Shown: positions 24,192 through 36,346, counted from the first letter of the stretch. The stretch is 64,000 nt of DNA from Corbicula japonica (GCA_038501625.1 JAZAYU010000900.1:1-64000); one strand, 5' to 3'. Notes: generated by a model from the letters alone, not told the origin. Made by a program: numbers and translations.

Positions 24192-25535
24192 CTATGTTTT
24201 AGCTGGATCCTGCAACCGCGTGATATGAGGTCTTGCACGCGACTCTTCATCTGCGATTTCCATCACAGACTCGGAGTCGTCTGATAATGCCTTAAACCGG
24301 TTATGAGCTTGGATGGGATCATCAGATCCCTTCTGTATTCTACCGGTGTCGAGTTTTATTTTCTCCTTTGGAGAGTTTTTCTTGTTGGCTTTGGTGTGCG
24401 GTTTAACTGTCACAGGCACAGTGTCACCAGCCGAGCCATCCGCCCCCACCGAGCCACCAGAGATCTCCGTAGAGACCTCAGCAATCCTCACAGGATCACT
24501 TACCGTGGCTCCCCGGGAGCCGCCCACCACAGCAGCGCCACCGTCCGTGGGCGCCTTTAAATTAAGTGTAACATTAGATGTTGGTTTAGAAGTGGTTGTA
24601 TTAGATACTGGTTTAGAAGTAGACTTTTCAGTTATTGTCATATTTGGTTGTTGGCATGTGCATTGACATGTACAATTTCCAAGGCTTCTTGTCACAGATG
24701 CGTATGTTGTTGATGCAGTTGAAATACTGGACATTGTTTCAAAGATTTTCTTTGCTTCCGGAAAGGTTACGTTTTGTGTGTATTTGATTCTAAGTATTTC
24801 TTTTTCTTTTTTCCAAAATGAGCATTCTTTAGATCTTGCTGAATGGCTATTTCCACAGTTTCTACATTTTATTTCATTTGTACAGTGCTCTATATGGGAA
24901 AAATCAATTCCTGATTGGGCACATTTTGGGCACGTTTTGTCTCCAGGTTGTGAACAATTATCTTCGTCGTGCCCAAAACGGAAGCATCTGTAACACTGAA
25001 GTGGATTTGGAATATAGATTTCAACATTTACTTGAAGGTATCCTACTTTGATTGTCTTGGGTATAATTGAGGAGTTAAATGTTAATATGATTGTGTTTGT
25101 TTCAATTCGGCGTCCTTCTTTTGTAATTTTGATTCTTCGTGCGTTTGTTATTCCTTGTTCTTTTAATCCTTCAATAATTTCTTCGTCCGAAAGCCCTTTT
25201 AAATCTATGCATCTTATGACTCCTCTTGATGAATTTAATGATCTATGTGGTGTACATGCGACATTCAAATCCAGAATCTTTTTGAGTTTTGTTGTCAGAT
25301 TATTTGATTGTGTTTTCCTTTCCACTTCCACTAATAGGTCTCCTGATCTCATTTTTTTTACTGATTTCACATGACCTGCAACTGATTGGATTGTTTTGTC
25401 AATAACAAATGGTGATAATTCAGTAACTTATTTGGTGTCCGAAAGTGATGTTATAACCAAGAACCTGGGAAATTGTTCCGAAATGCTGTTATAACTATTG
25501 CTAAAATCGTCAGTACAAGGACGTTTGGTACCCAT
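24192..25535 (-). pseudogene. LINE ORF1: gag-like zinc-knuckle protein (one stop)
   Basis: The natural start is the ATG at 25535, about 165 bp upstream of the first long open frame. Codon 36 (25428-25430) is TAA; the sequence on both sides (FPRFLVITSLSD before, LSPFVIDKTIQSVAG after) reads as one RNA-binding N-terminal domain. Downstream are three Cys-rich knuckles (CYRCFRFGHDEDNC, CPKCAQSG..HIEHC, CRNCGNSHSARSKEC), typical of nucleic-acid chaperone proteins of I and Jockey elements. A low-complexity tail precedes the stop. The single nonsense change separates an N-terminal fragment from the rest. Confidence 0.88.
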
Positions 25536-26127
25536 GGTGTTATATAATAAATTCATCATTCAAGCCCCCCACCCGCCACGGAGCCCAACTAGGGGACACG
25601 TATATTGGAGCGGATATCCAGCTCCACGTGCCAGGGGTACCTAAATGGTATACTCGGATAGTTCAGTGAGCTGCCACCACAAATCGTACCCGATTAGCCC
25701 ATAAGCCACCGCCTTATATTTCTTGGTTTTCAAAAAGTAGACGGAATATGTTTATTTTAAACATAGTGACGTTTGACAACATAGTAAATGTAAAAGGTGG
25801 AATATTGACATATTCTAAACAAGAATGCAATGGTAAATACATATCATGATAAAATTGAAGGTCAAATAATTGAGAACATATAGGGCAAGGCGTGGCTAGC
25901 CGATTGACTAGGTCGGGCCCACCTAGCCACCCTTCTAGGTTGAAATTAAGGCCAAAGTAGTGTGTTGAATACCTGGAGATCCCCGGGGTATTCTCAACCA
26001 CCAGGATCCTCTCTTCCAACCCATTGCGGGACGCCACCTACGGCAAACAGGCAGGTACATTGAGGGGGTTTTACCCTCTGCTGTACAGCAGCTGGGCTAT
26101 TTCTATCCCCCCACCCAGCTGGGGGCC
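25536..26127 (-). promoter_or_regulatory. LINE 5' UTR / internal promoter region
   Basis: GC-rich compared with the rest of the window. It starts at the 5' junction with CCCCAGCTGGGTGGGG-like inverted sequence and has several short palindromes (GATCCCCGGGGTATTC on the opposite strand). Elements of this group carry internal promoters here; the promoter itself is inferred. Confidence 0.55.
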
Positions 26128-26140
26128 TTAAAACCAAGAA
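26128..26140. repeat. Target-site duplication, LINE 5' side
   Basis: TTAAAACCAAGAA, identical to 20070-20082. Confidence 0.9.
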
Positions 26141-26375
26141 AGTTATATTATACGCAAAACGTATCTGTGAGTTTATTATAATTTAAAATATTTTGAAAAA
26201 TGATGTTTTTTTGTTTTATGTCAGATAAACTGGCAAAATCAATAAAATTATTCTGTCTAATTTACAGCATATCAAAATTGTTAAACATATATATTAATAA
26301 TATATAATTGTAATCTATCATCTGCCATAAAAAGTTAGGGTGTTCCGTTGGGGCCATAATTGTTTCGCCCTGTCG

Positions 26376-26690
26376 ACCTCTTGGGCAGGACCATAAAAAC
26401 GCGACAACACGATTCGAGACCGCGAAACCACGATGCGAGATCGCAAAAAAAAAAAACACGATAAGAGGTAACGAAAGTACGATGCTGGTAGGTACTCGCA
26501 TTCTACTTTCGCGACCTCGCATAGTTCTTTTGTGTTCTCGCCATCGTGTTTTCTGAGGACAGCGAGACCATGAAAACGTGAAAGCACGACGAGAGATCGC
26601 CTAAATAAGACGCGAGGACGCGATATTGCTCCGTTGTTTTGCGATCTTGCATCGTAATTTCGTGGTCTCGCTCTCTTGAAGGTCACCGAA
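26376..26690. repeat. CpG-rich inverted tandem array, copy 2
   Basis: Units such as CGAGACCGCGAAACCACGATG on the left face TTTCGCGACCTCGCAT-type units on the right. It begins after GTTAGGGTGTTCCGTTGGGG, the inverse of the flank seen at copies 1 and 3. The array lies within the outer TIR shell. Confidence 0.75.
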
Positions 26691-27099
26691 CCGGAAACTT
26701 ATTGCTTTTCCATGTTCGATCTATATGAACTATTGGGATTCTCTTTGATTTATTACTCTTAAGGCACTATAAGGCATGGTCTTCTGATCGCGTTCATTTA
26801 GACACACAGGCCATGCCAGCATGACAGTTTGCTTCTGCCTTAAATTTCAAATTGATGATTTTTACCCTTGCCTGTTGACTAATTGACTTGTGTCTAACCT
26901 GTTAATTTGCATTCTTTCAAAAGAACAATATATTTTTTTACATTTGATGGTTTGGATAATGGTTATACAGAAATTTTCAATATGTTTGTTTGAAGAAAGA
27001 TTTTTACATTTCTTAGCTATTTTGAATACACAGCTTTTGTTTATTTCTAGTGTAGATCCCTAACTTTATTCTATTTGTCATGTTTGTGTTAGCTGATTA

Positions 27100-27515
27100 G
27101 AAGACGAGATCACAAAACCGCGGAAACACGATGCGAGATCGCAAAACAACGATACGAGATTGCGAATGCACGATGCGAGGGCGCGAAATAACATAACACC
27201 TCGTATCGTACTTTCGCGATTTCGCATCATTTTTTCGCGTTTGCGTGGTCTCGCTTTCCCAAGGCCGAGACCACGAAAACTCGAAAACAAGATTCGGGAA
27301 CGTGAAACAACGATGCGAGGTCGTAAAAGTACGACGCTAAAGCGCGATATTAATTTTTGCATCCGCACGATATTTGTTTGTTTTTTTTTGCGCGATATTT
27401 TTTGCATCATCGTTTCGCGCTCTCGCATCGTTGTTTCGCGATTTCGCATCGTGTTTCCGCGTTTTCGTGGTGTCGCTCAAGAGGTCGAAATGGCGAAACA
27501 ACGATGGCACCTTAG
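27100..27515. repeat. CpG-rich inverted tandem array, copy 3
   Basis: Alternating GATGCGAGATCGCAAAAC-type and TTTCGCGATTTCGCATCG-type units in opposed orientation. It ends CGATGGCACCTTAGGAACACC, which matches the copy 1 flank. Long open frames on both strands here follow from the repeat and are not genes. Confidence 0.75.
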
Positions 27516-27884
27516 GAACACCGTAGTAAGTTGATACATGAGGAGGAATATGTAATTTTCTATTTCTCTCAAATTATATATTTTAGTTATCATATAAGTC
27601 GTGTTCAAATTTTAGTTATATTATATTTATGATATAGATAGCTGTTTGTTACAATGACATATATATTTCGCAGAATATAATTTCGATTTTTAAGAAGGAA
27701 ATTGTATTTCAGTTAAAATAAACACATGACTTCTGGTCAGATAACTTTTATTACAGCAATAAAAACTAGAAGATAAATATAAAATATATGTAAAAGTTTA
27801 AGAAAAATATAGAAATATATAGTGATATTATGTATATTCCTTACAATTTTACCCTTATAAAAGATTTAAGGGGGGTCAGTATAC

Positions 27885-29059
27885 ATTTCTGTTTAATGTT
27901 CAATGTAATGATTTAATAATAGTTGCAGATAGTTATATAGTTAAAAACTTTGCATACCTCTTTCATTAGGCTGTATAAGGCGGTTATATGCGTTTTATCC
28001 GATATGCATATTGCATATTTTATTAATATTGTGTGAATAAGCTGCTTTTTAAGAATGAATATTTGGGTCATTCTTACATTTTATACGCGATATTCATTTT
28101 ATATAATATATTGTATAATTATGATCGAAGTTATGACGCTTAGCATCAAGTGCGAACTTGTTATCTCTTGTTCGTCGAACTTCCCTATCATGTGGGGAAA
28201 ATTGAAAAGAGTTTTAATACTTCAAATTGAGAAAGAGCACGACATGCTTAAGACGGCACTTGCCTTATGTTATACGCCCACTCAGCGTCACACCTATACC
28301 TCAAGTGTAAACAATTATGAAGTTCTTGTGTTTCTATTAAGCTCTTAATGTCATTTTGTCTCTTTATCAGTCCTAAACTTCTTTACCATCTTGACATAGT
28401 TATTTTATTTCTTGGTTTACTAGACTGATGATCATTTATTTTCGTTCTAATAAATATGGTTATATTAATCTTTTTAGACGAGGAAAACATGTTACGTAAT
28501 GTTATGTTCTTTGGGTTTAATATACTGAAGTGTTGAATGATACTAACACAGATTATCTAATGATGTTTTTCTACGATATCGACTCAGAGACTGACTGAAC
28601 TATCAAGCATGCATTTTATATATATTAAAGATATGTGAACAATGAAGAAAGATAACAAATGCATCATTATAGAGTATAAATAAGCATGCAAGAGAAGTCG
28701 ATCTTGGAACACGCAATTAAGTTGTTGTTCACAAAATGAAAATGGTCTTTTTGACAAGGTCGTCTTCATTTCAAGGGGGTTGATTATATAATTTAAATGT
28801 AAATATTTGAGCGAAAGCAATAATCAGAAATGATACAATATGCATTTTACTAGAGATAAATTCAAATCGGTGTTTCTTTGAAATTATATTAACAAACGTT
28901 TTACCTTCGGAGATTTGATAAAACTCTTTAAAAAGATTGTGCAAGATGTTTTGCATTCATACATCCACTAAAAGAACACGTCCATGATATGCTCAAGGTA
29001 TTAAGCTATCAAATGGCCGGATTATTCGTTAGCGTAAATTGTTCCTGCTGACGTTTAAT
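27885..29059. other. Intergenic, no gene seen
   Basis: AT-rich, with several short open frames of no recognisable content. Confidence 0.4.
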
Positions 29060-29372
29060 TTTATAGCTGAGTTGGAGTTATCTCACCAAGACAACTTGTA
29101 CTTGTTTGGTGATACGAGAACCGGTTGGGCAAGTGTGAGGTTGGTGCACCCTAGGACCTGGTTTAAACCTCCAGTGGCAATTTGTTTCGCTGACCGTTCC
29201 AAGGCGGTATCCCCAAAGGTCCTCTTTTTCGTTAGTTTTTTGTGGCGTCCTATTTGAATTGACATGCTTATAACAAACATGCTCTCTCTCTTCCTCTCTT
29301 CTTTTTCGCTGCGTGGGGAGGCTGTGTTTTGTGAGTGTGGCGATTCCTGATATATGCATATATTACTTTTTT
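29060..29372 (+). mobile_element. SINE-like repeat, copy H
   Basis: Near full length: GAGTTGGAGTTATCTCACC, the TTGTACTTG block, CACCCTAGGACCTGG, core, CT-rich block and tail. The tail ends in T8 followed by CATAG, again acceptor-like. Part of the GTGGC..GCCAC hairpin is deleted. Confidence 0.8.
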
Positions 29373-30151
29373 TTCATAGTCCCGGCAAAAATTGTACGAT
29401 TGTACCGCAAGTCACAATAAGAGAATAAATTTTCAAGATAAATAACTAATGTTTTTAAACTTCAAAAAATATGACGATTACTTGACATGTGTAGAAGAAA
29501 TTAATCTGAAAATAGGCCTTTGTTTTTATTCCTGGGTTGTCAATTCCATTTACCGATATTTGTTTGTTCTATATTTTATTTTATTCCATAAACGATTTTA
29601 TTAATTTAAAGTTGATACTTGTGCTGAACTTTAGCATAAATACAAGGGGAAGTTGTTGTTAAAACTTGAAATTATCCATATGAATGTTGATGAGAGGGGA
29701 TATTATAGAAATTCCAGGGTGGTACTTGCTGGTATTTACCTGTTAATGCCACCGGCGTAAAAAATTATCACAATTTTTGCAGGCATTTTGCGAATTTTGG
29801 TATCATGGGTCGTTTTATTTATTAATTCCCATTTCGTTTTCCAATGTTTACCAGGATCTAAATTTCAGAAAATGAATCAACGTGTACTTCAAAATAATTG
29901 AAAATACCAATAAAACCTGAATTCATTAATTCGTTTAATTGTTTCTTAGTTCATTGGTAACATTGATAGCTATATTGCATATAATTAAATTAGTCCTCTA
30001 CCACCCACCACGTTTATGGATAGTTGAATGAGAAGCAAAATAGACAGTGAAGATAGAAAAGATAAATAAAATCATGGAACCACACAAATAGTGATAAACT
30101 TATAACATTTAAGATAAATTAGATGTGACAAAAATAATTTGGCTGAAATCA

Positions 30152-30195
<44 letters not shown>
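30152..30195 (+). repeat. ATT/TTA microsatellite
   Basis: Uninterrupted trinucleotide repeat of about 14 units. Confidence 0.95.
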
Positions 30196-30197
<2 letters not shown>

Positions 30198-30336
30198 ATT
30201 TTATAGGCTTGTTCTCAATAACATATTAATTTAAGTCCGTCACTTGTATTACTACCAAGGTGAAATTCCGACCAAATGTGAAAGATAAAACGCGATACGA
30301 ACGACCACAAGAACCAACTGTCTCACACAATTCAAC

Positions 30337-30368
30337 TACGAGGGTTGTTCGGAAAGTTTTGAGACAGT
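30337..30368 (+). mobile_element. Mariner-type terminal repeat, solitary
   Basis: TACGAGGGTTGTTCGGAAAG matches the general form of mariner ends. No inverted partner was found within about 1.5 kb, so the element is truncated or only an end remains. Confidence 0.45.
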
Positions 30369-31642
30369 ATGATTTTCTCTGTAACTAATTATTGCTACGC
30401 AGTATATTTAATACAAATTATAGTTTAATATGTAATTTATCCGAGTAAGGACTTTAAACGTGGTAACTTTATCGTTTTCATGGCAGCAGTTGCCCACGCA
30501 TCCTGGCGCACGGCGTATTTTCTTGTTATAATTTTTCTTTCTGAATGAAAAGAGCCCCTAAAATTGCGCCATCTGTCGCGAAATTTTTATGCCGTTACTT
30601 CTGACTTCGGTACATCATTTCCGCAAGTTGTTTAAGTCGTTATCTCAGATCGTTATAGTAACACCTGCGCGACACCCTGAGATTTCTAGCTGATAGAATA
30701 CACGTTGATATTAGCTTTACTCTTGCGCAGATACAATACTAATCTGCATTCAGCATCCTGGGTGTAAACCACATTAATTAAGCTGTTGTGAGACATCAAG
30801 CATATTGTTACATGTAAAATATACTGCGAACAACAGATCGCCGGTTTAAATTACAGTTGTCTTGAGCCCGTTTTCAAGTTTTAAATAATATTTTTTCCAG
30901 TGAATGTCTTTCAATAATGTGAACCGGGATTTTCAGTTGATAAATTGTTACAAAGCACAACATGATAAACTTGAAAACATAAAAGTGTTTAAAATAAAAT
31001 CGTAAGAAAATATCGTTTTGATTATTATCTACAATTACTGGCAGCAAGAAATACGTGCTATGTGATCGTCACAATTTATAATTGTAATGTTTTGGTCACA
31101 ATATTGTCAGATTTACCACCCAATCTTCGTAAAACTATATAACAAAAATAAGTCCATTTAAATATTATTAAGTATCTTGTACAAAATTTCTTCTAATCCA
31201 ACAAATCTTTAGGCAAGCTTCAACCGTATATTTGCAACATTTACAAACCAGGGACCTTCTACAGCCGCCAATTAGACATCAAGTATTATATCGCCAAACT
31301 ATACTCTCAAGACCTCTTAAAAATAACAAGTACAAACTTCCGATTAAAATGTTCGTTAATTAGAATTCATCACGTCACGCGATTGAAAAGTTAAATCTGC
31401 AATTGAATCGGATGTTCGGAGACATGTATAAGAATGTTAGGGTGCTTAAATGAATATTCCATAAACACGGTGTTGGCAAATAAAATGTCCAATGAAAATA
31501 ATAAAATAAATGAATCACCTTAATAAAATTTCGTAAGAAACAAAATATTTACTTGTTTACTGCGCATGTCAATATTTACAGACAAGTAAAATTGTTGGGG
31601 ATTATAGCAACGCGTAGAATATTTGGATTTAAACTGTTAAAG

Positions 31643-32235
31643 ATGGATCTTTGTTTAAAATATTTCTATTGTTTTGGTGTGTGTTTGTCAGTTGTTCTAC
31701 CGGGCATACTTTCTAATGAAATAGATACAGTGTATACATTTCTGTCAAGGAGAATAGATGACGTTTTGATCAAAACGGAACTCTTGAAAGTTAAGGTAGA
31801 TAATATTGATACAAGGGTCAAAAACGCGGAAGAAAAACTGCAAGGACTTCAAACAACAACACCGAAACCTATTGATCTCGGGATAGAAGACCAGAGACGA
31901 GATTTAGAAACAGAACTTAAGGACAATTTAGAAATGCAAGCTTTGGCTGTAGAAAAAGTTGTCGAAAGAAAAATTACATTTAAGAGCGTCTATGGAAAAT
32001 TTTACCATAGCTTTTGCGGGATTGAAATCTGAAATTTTAACGCAAATGTCAGTTTTTAACGCCTCGTTTAAAGAAAAAGTTACAACCATTGGCACTGAGT
32101 TTGATAATCTGAAATTCGAGATTCGATTAGAAATGATGGTATACAATCAAACTTTATCAAAAGACATTTCTGCCATGGTGTCTAACATAAAGAATATGGA
32201 AAAACGAATGAAAGCCGACGTTCAAAAGGAGCAAA
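31643..32235 (+). pseudogene. Exon 1 of secreted coiled-coil/EGF gene (one frame break)
   Basis: The ATG at 31643 gives a signal peptide (MDLCLKYFYCFGVCLSVV, then LPGILS). A long heptad-rich coiled coil follows, with a short TTTPKP spacer. The first frame closes shortly after KVVERKITFK. The coil resumes one frame over from about 31970 (MENFTIAFAGLKSEILTQM) and reaches a donor, GAGCAAA followed by GTAAGT. A one-base indel near the A-rich run at 31968-31976 would join them. It could be a real mutation or an assembly error. Such coils usually mediate oligomerisation of secreted EGF, C1q or fibrinogen-like proteins; the family is not identified. Confidence 0.65.
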
Positions 32236-33027
32236 GTAAGTTTTGTTTGATAATTTAAAGACGTGAGTTAGCAGAAGGAAGTATCGTACATAAACATGAT
32301 AAAAGGCCTATGTGGTTTAGCCAAATTGTTGTCTTTCAATCAAAGAAATATCACTCCCCATGTCCAATTATTGTACGCTATGACCTATCTTTACAGTGTA
32401 TTAAATTTTGGTGGTTATACTCCAATGTATACTTGAAACAATGAATGGATGATCATTTCTTTAAAGTGTGCACTTGTATATGCAAACCATCATTTGGGAT
32501 GGATCGATATTGTACTGTTGATGGTGTAAATACTATATGCACTTAATCCGTGGCTAGGCGGCGTGGGCAGTAATAGGCATTTCCAAGACTTTCTGATCCA
32601 AAAACGACATCACACTGTATAATCAAACCGTTAAAACCGATTATTTATGGAAACCCGTGCACATTTTATATAAAGCCTCCGATCGTTTTCCTTGAATAAA
32701 ACCAATAATAACGACGATTTTAGATTGAATCTTTGAAAGCTCACAATGTCATGTCTTCAACTTGGATAAAAGTTCATTATATTAAAACATTACATCCTTA
32801 AGCAATTCAAAACATCTCGCATTTAAAAAATCTGATTAATAAATCGATGAAATAAACACAATAATTTCTATCTAGTATTTATAATTAAAATAAAACATCA
32901 TTATTATATATACTATATAAACAAGTATGTAAAAAGTTTCGTTTGTCTAAATATGTAATGAAATAAATGAAATGCTCCAAATCAATAAATATGCAATAGT
33001 ATATAAAGTTTGAGTTAAGAATATCTT
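32236..33027. other. Intron, no other feature
   Basis: AT-rich intron between the two coiled-coil exons, with nothing recognisable before the SINE copy at 33028. Confidence 0.5.
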
Positions 33028-33255
33028 GCACCCTAGAACCTGGTTTAAACCCCCAGTGGCAATTTGTTTTGCCACTGACAGTTCCAAGGCGGTAATCCCT
33101 CTGGTTCTCACTTTCGTTATTTGTTTGTGACGTCCATTTTGAAACTGATTATTATAATACCATGCTCTCTTTTCCTCTCTACTTTTTGGCTGTGTGGGGA
33201 GGCTGTGTATGCTGGATGTGGCCATTCCTGATATGCATATTTCATTTTTTTACAG
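33028..33255 (+). mobile_element. SINE-like repeat, copy I, ending at a splice acceptor
   Basis: Runs from CACCCTAGAACCTGG through the core to TGATATGCATATTTCA, then a T run and ACAG. The exon at 33256 begins at the very next base, so the element's tail forms the acceptor's pyrimidine tract. Confidence 0.82.
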
Positions 33256-33445
33256 GTGAAAATCTGCAAAGCATCAGTGACTTACAGGCAGATGTACATT
33301 CAATGTCTACAAATATTTCAACATTCACGTCCGTCCTGTCCAACAGAATATCGTCAGAATCTTCCTCTCTGTCGTCAACATATATCGTCGTCATTGACAT
33401 CCCAGATGTCTTCACTCTCCAACAGAATACATCTTCTCGAAGAAA
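33256..33445 (+). pseudogene. Exon 2 of secreted coiled-coil/EGF gene (one frame break)
   Basis: The acceptor is TTTTTTTACAG and the donor GAAGAAA followed by GTAAGA. Two leading bases complete the codon left by exon 1. It encodes a Ser-rich coiled coil (ENLQSISDLQADVHSM, then SVLSNRISSESSSLSS). The frame then breaks near 33380-33386 (an extra base in ACATATATCG). The shifted frame continues the same pattern (SLTSQMSSLSNRIHLLEE) to the donor in the expected phase. As in exon 1, a single base restores the design. Confidence 0.6.
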
Positions 33446-34511
33446 GTAAGAATCATTTAGTTTGTTTCTTTAAATAAATCATTTCAAATTAATCACGATT
33501 TTCGGTAGAAATATCAGAGCCTATGAATTACAGTTACTTATAAACAATAGAACTGCTCATAGTTTCGTTTCTTAACTTTAACGGTGCGACTCTTTTGCTA
33601 AGACTATAGGACATTAATATTATTATCCCCAAAGGGAATTTTTCAACCGTACGATTTGCTTTACGAACAAAAATGATCATTTCTCAGTATCTATATCTCC
33701 CTACACTTTGTTACTGAGCTGCCAAAATACAGCGTCTGTGAATTTCGAAAGATATGTTTTCTGAAAATATATTGCCATGGTTAAATTACAGGTATACATA
33801 TTTTACGATTAATTTGCACTCTTAGAGAAAGTGCATTTTCCCACAGCGCCTGTTGATTTGTGTGAAGAAGCAGAAGTCTTTATAATTAACTGTATTGCAT
33901 GTGATAGTTAAATGTACAAATTAACCGCTTTTATGATCGGATAGATGTAATCTGAATTAACTGTCTGAAAATAAAACACCTAGTTTCTCAGGGTATGTAC
34001 TTGAAATATTTATGAAGATGTTACCACAATATACCATTCTGCTGCAATACGTATATAGCCGTATAAATTTATAGCCGTCGAGTCAGACAAATATTGTTTT
34101 TTGACTTTAATCACAATGAGATTCGAGATGTTATGAATATTGAAAGAGTATACTATATATATATACTAGTGCAGGCTCGGTTTGATCGACCCTGTTCCGT
34201 GTTCAGCGAAGTATGGTAACCATTAAAAGTAATGGGTTTGTTCTAAACGAGAAAACAATCGCAAGCACTAAAAATATCATTTTTCAGAGGATCACAGAAT
34301 ATATATCCAGCATATCACAGAAAATGCCAAAGGTAAAAGTAAAAAGCAAAAATATAAAGTTTAGCGGTGATTGGATAAATCTATATTCAATTTGACTGGG
34401 AAATCGAAACAAGCCATATCAAATCTGGTCAAAATTTAAAAACAAGAGTAACTTTCAGAAGTACTATTACCATACATAAACATCGTGCTCAACGAACTTA
34501 TCTGATAACAG
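33446..34511. other. Intron, no other feature
   Basis: AT-rich; a small ATAT tract near 34152-34166. Confidence 0.45.
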
Positions 34512-34624
34512 CACTGATTAAATGTCAAGTATCCCTTGCGTGAATAATGCGACCTGCGTGGACGGTATCAACAGTTATTCATGTAGATGCTTGCCTGGAT
34601 ATAATGGTACCAATTGTCAGATAG
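34512..34624 (+). pseudogene. EGF-like exon with decayed 5' end
   Basis: From 34525 the frame reads as five sixths of an EGF domain ([20 protein letters not shown], then [13 protein letters not shown]) with donor ATAG followed by GTAAGT, leaving one base as in the neighbouring EGF exon. Upstream of this the usual D-x-N-E-C start is missing. A TAA lies at 34519-34521 in frame and the acceptor is poor. The first of six cysteines is therefore absent. Either the exon is dead or it is spliced from a site I cannot see. Confidence 0.6.
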
Positions 34625-35670
34625 GTAAGTCACATAACATTGACAAGAGCCTTTACATGTATTTCAGACAAAACCATTGGGCACAGTAAAGTAGCAGTTA
34701 TATGACGATGACGTCAATTGTTAAAATAGAAATTTTGAAGTTGTAAGCTTATCGATTGTAAAAAAAAACTTAAATTTTTCGTTCAATTTGAGTCGGGAAC
34801 TTTAACAACTTTCCCCAATGAGAAATACACGTAATAAAATTGATTTACTAGACGTGATAATCTTGCCCTTTGACATTGAATAAACTTTGTAAAATTATTA
34901 TTTAAACTTTTTAAGATAAAAGCGGTAAATATGAAATATATCTACCGCTGATGTAACATACTAATACAAAATTAAATGAAGAACGAATCATTTATTATAA
35001 TTTACAATTGACAATTTCTATTTAAAACTTTTGGCGATGGTAAACATTCAGTCGATCATCCGTACATGTATAAGAGAGTCGTTGTCACATAACAATAATC
35101 TTAGTCAGAGTTACATGTTTATTTCAGAGAAATATCACGATAAAACCTTCTTTTATGTATACGAACTATTTTGGTATTGTGTCTGGAAGTGCTGCTTTAA
35201 TGCCCAGTCTCCGGAGTTGTTAATGTAACATACGTAATTCCAGTTTGCATAATGTATCATAGCAAAAGTGTAATTTTAACAATCTTTACATTGTAGAAAT
35301 TCTTATCACAGACACAAAGCAGTATTTGTCACAAATCCCCAGAAAATAATTAGGAAACAAAAACACAAACATCTACATTCATTTCAAAAATGCTATTTAT
35401 ACGTGCACATTTTAAAACAAAATGGTTTTAGACAATATTTTAACCATCGTAACTTTGACTTTAAAGAATGTGACCGAACATGGTATCATTTCCTTCGTCC
35501 ATTTAAATTGCTAAAAATGCAAACTTTGAAATTGATATATTTCTGAAAAGCTTACTTTCGTCGATGTTTCCTGGCCAATTATATGAGCTTTTGTTGTATA
35601 AATTTTTTAATTTATAGGAGAGACTTTAAACAATTTTAATAACCTAGACTGACAGTTATATTTCCAAAGG
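34625..35670. other. Intron, no other feature
   Basis: AT-rich intronic sequence upstream of the repeated segment. Confidence 0.4.
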
Positions 35671-36346
35671 TTTCTTCGTGATAAAAACTTGACAACCACA
35701 CATGAACAAGCGATATAAAGGTGCTATAACAATGAAAATGCGTTTAAAATTTTATAAAAGAAACTGACCCTGTTGATACAGGGCACCGGTACCTAATAGT
35801 TCAACCAACCCTAGACAGAATGTTGTTGTAAATGCGGAGCCGTGGAATTTGAATTCTGGACCAAAGCAGCAGAATACTTGATACACTAAAAACACATGTT
35901 CATTATGTCCTTTTTGCTGTGAACTACACATTTAAAATAATCAAAGTACTGAGGCACTGGAGTATTCGTTACTTCCGGTTAATGTTAGGTAAAATAGATG
36001 TTTTTCACATACATATTTCAATCTTTCCGAATTTGTTGCGAAAACGATGTGCAAGACCCCGGAAAACTTAAGTAGTACTCAACTGTACCTGTTCATCCTT
36101 TAAGGGCTTACTACACTCCTCCCCAGCTCGTTCATAGATAAATTGTTTTATCAAAATCTCAATAACGGCAAAACGCAGTTCATTGAAACTTCACACAAAT
36201 GAGTGTTACTAATGTATCTTTATTTCGCATATGGTATGGAATATTAGTATGGATGTGTATAGTTTGTGACAATTTTTGCGTGACACGGTAAGTGCCGAGT
36301 TGGTTCTACAGATAGTCCAAGTGTTAACATCTTCTTTCGTTGACAG

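Larger units (their letters stand above)
20083..26127 (-). mobile_element. Full-length I-like non-LTR retrotransposon (LINE)
   Basis: A 6,045-bp insertion flanked by a perfect 13-bp duplication. Read on the minus strand it has a GC-rich 5' UTR of about 590 bp, ORF1 (gag-like, zinc knuckles), a 38-bp spacer, ORF2 (AP endonuclease, reverse transcriptase, RNase H, C-terminal Cys/His motif), a 3' UTR, and an ATTC repeat tail next to the target duplication. RNase H after the reverse transcriptase points to the I group rather than RTE or L1. The intact target duplication and only three disabling changes suggest a recent insertion. Confidence 0.92.
20000..27884. mobile_element. TIR element interrupted by LINE (outer shell)
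   Basis: The left end GTATACTGACCCCCCTTATA and the right end (inverted) GTATACTGACCCCCCTTAAA match at 25 of 26 positions when extended through TCTTTT. Without the LINE and one duplicated target site the shell is about 1.8 kb. It holds two CpG-rich foldback arrays and no transposase frame. It is best read as a non-autonomous DNA element later hit by a LINE. Two independent MITE copies in opposite orientation remain possible. Confidence 0.55.
29373..31642. other. Intergenic, no gene seen
   Basis: AT-rich. Contains a TTA microsatellite and a mariner-type end, listed separately. It should include the promoter of the plus-strand gene at 31643, but no core element is clear. Confidence 0.4.

Noticed and set aside
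24303..25374. Plus-strand frames opposite LINE ORF1
   Set aside because: Shadows of the minus-strand ORF1, which has clear zinc knuckles.
26318..27534. Several 80-124 codon frames on both strands
   Set aside because: Same cause: CpG-rich inverted arrays, with no splice signals or domain content.
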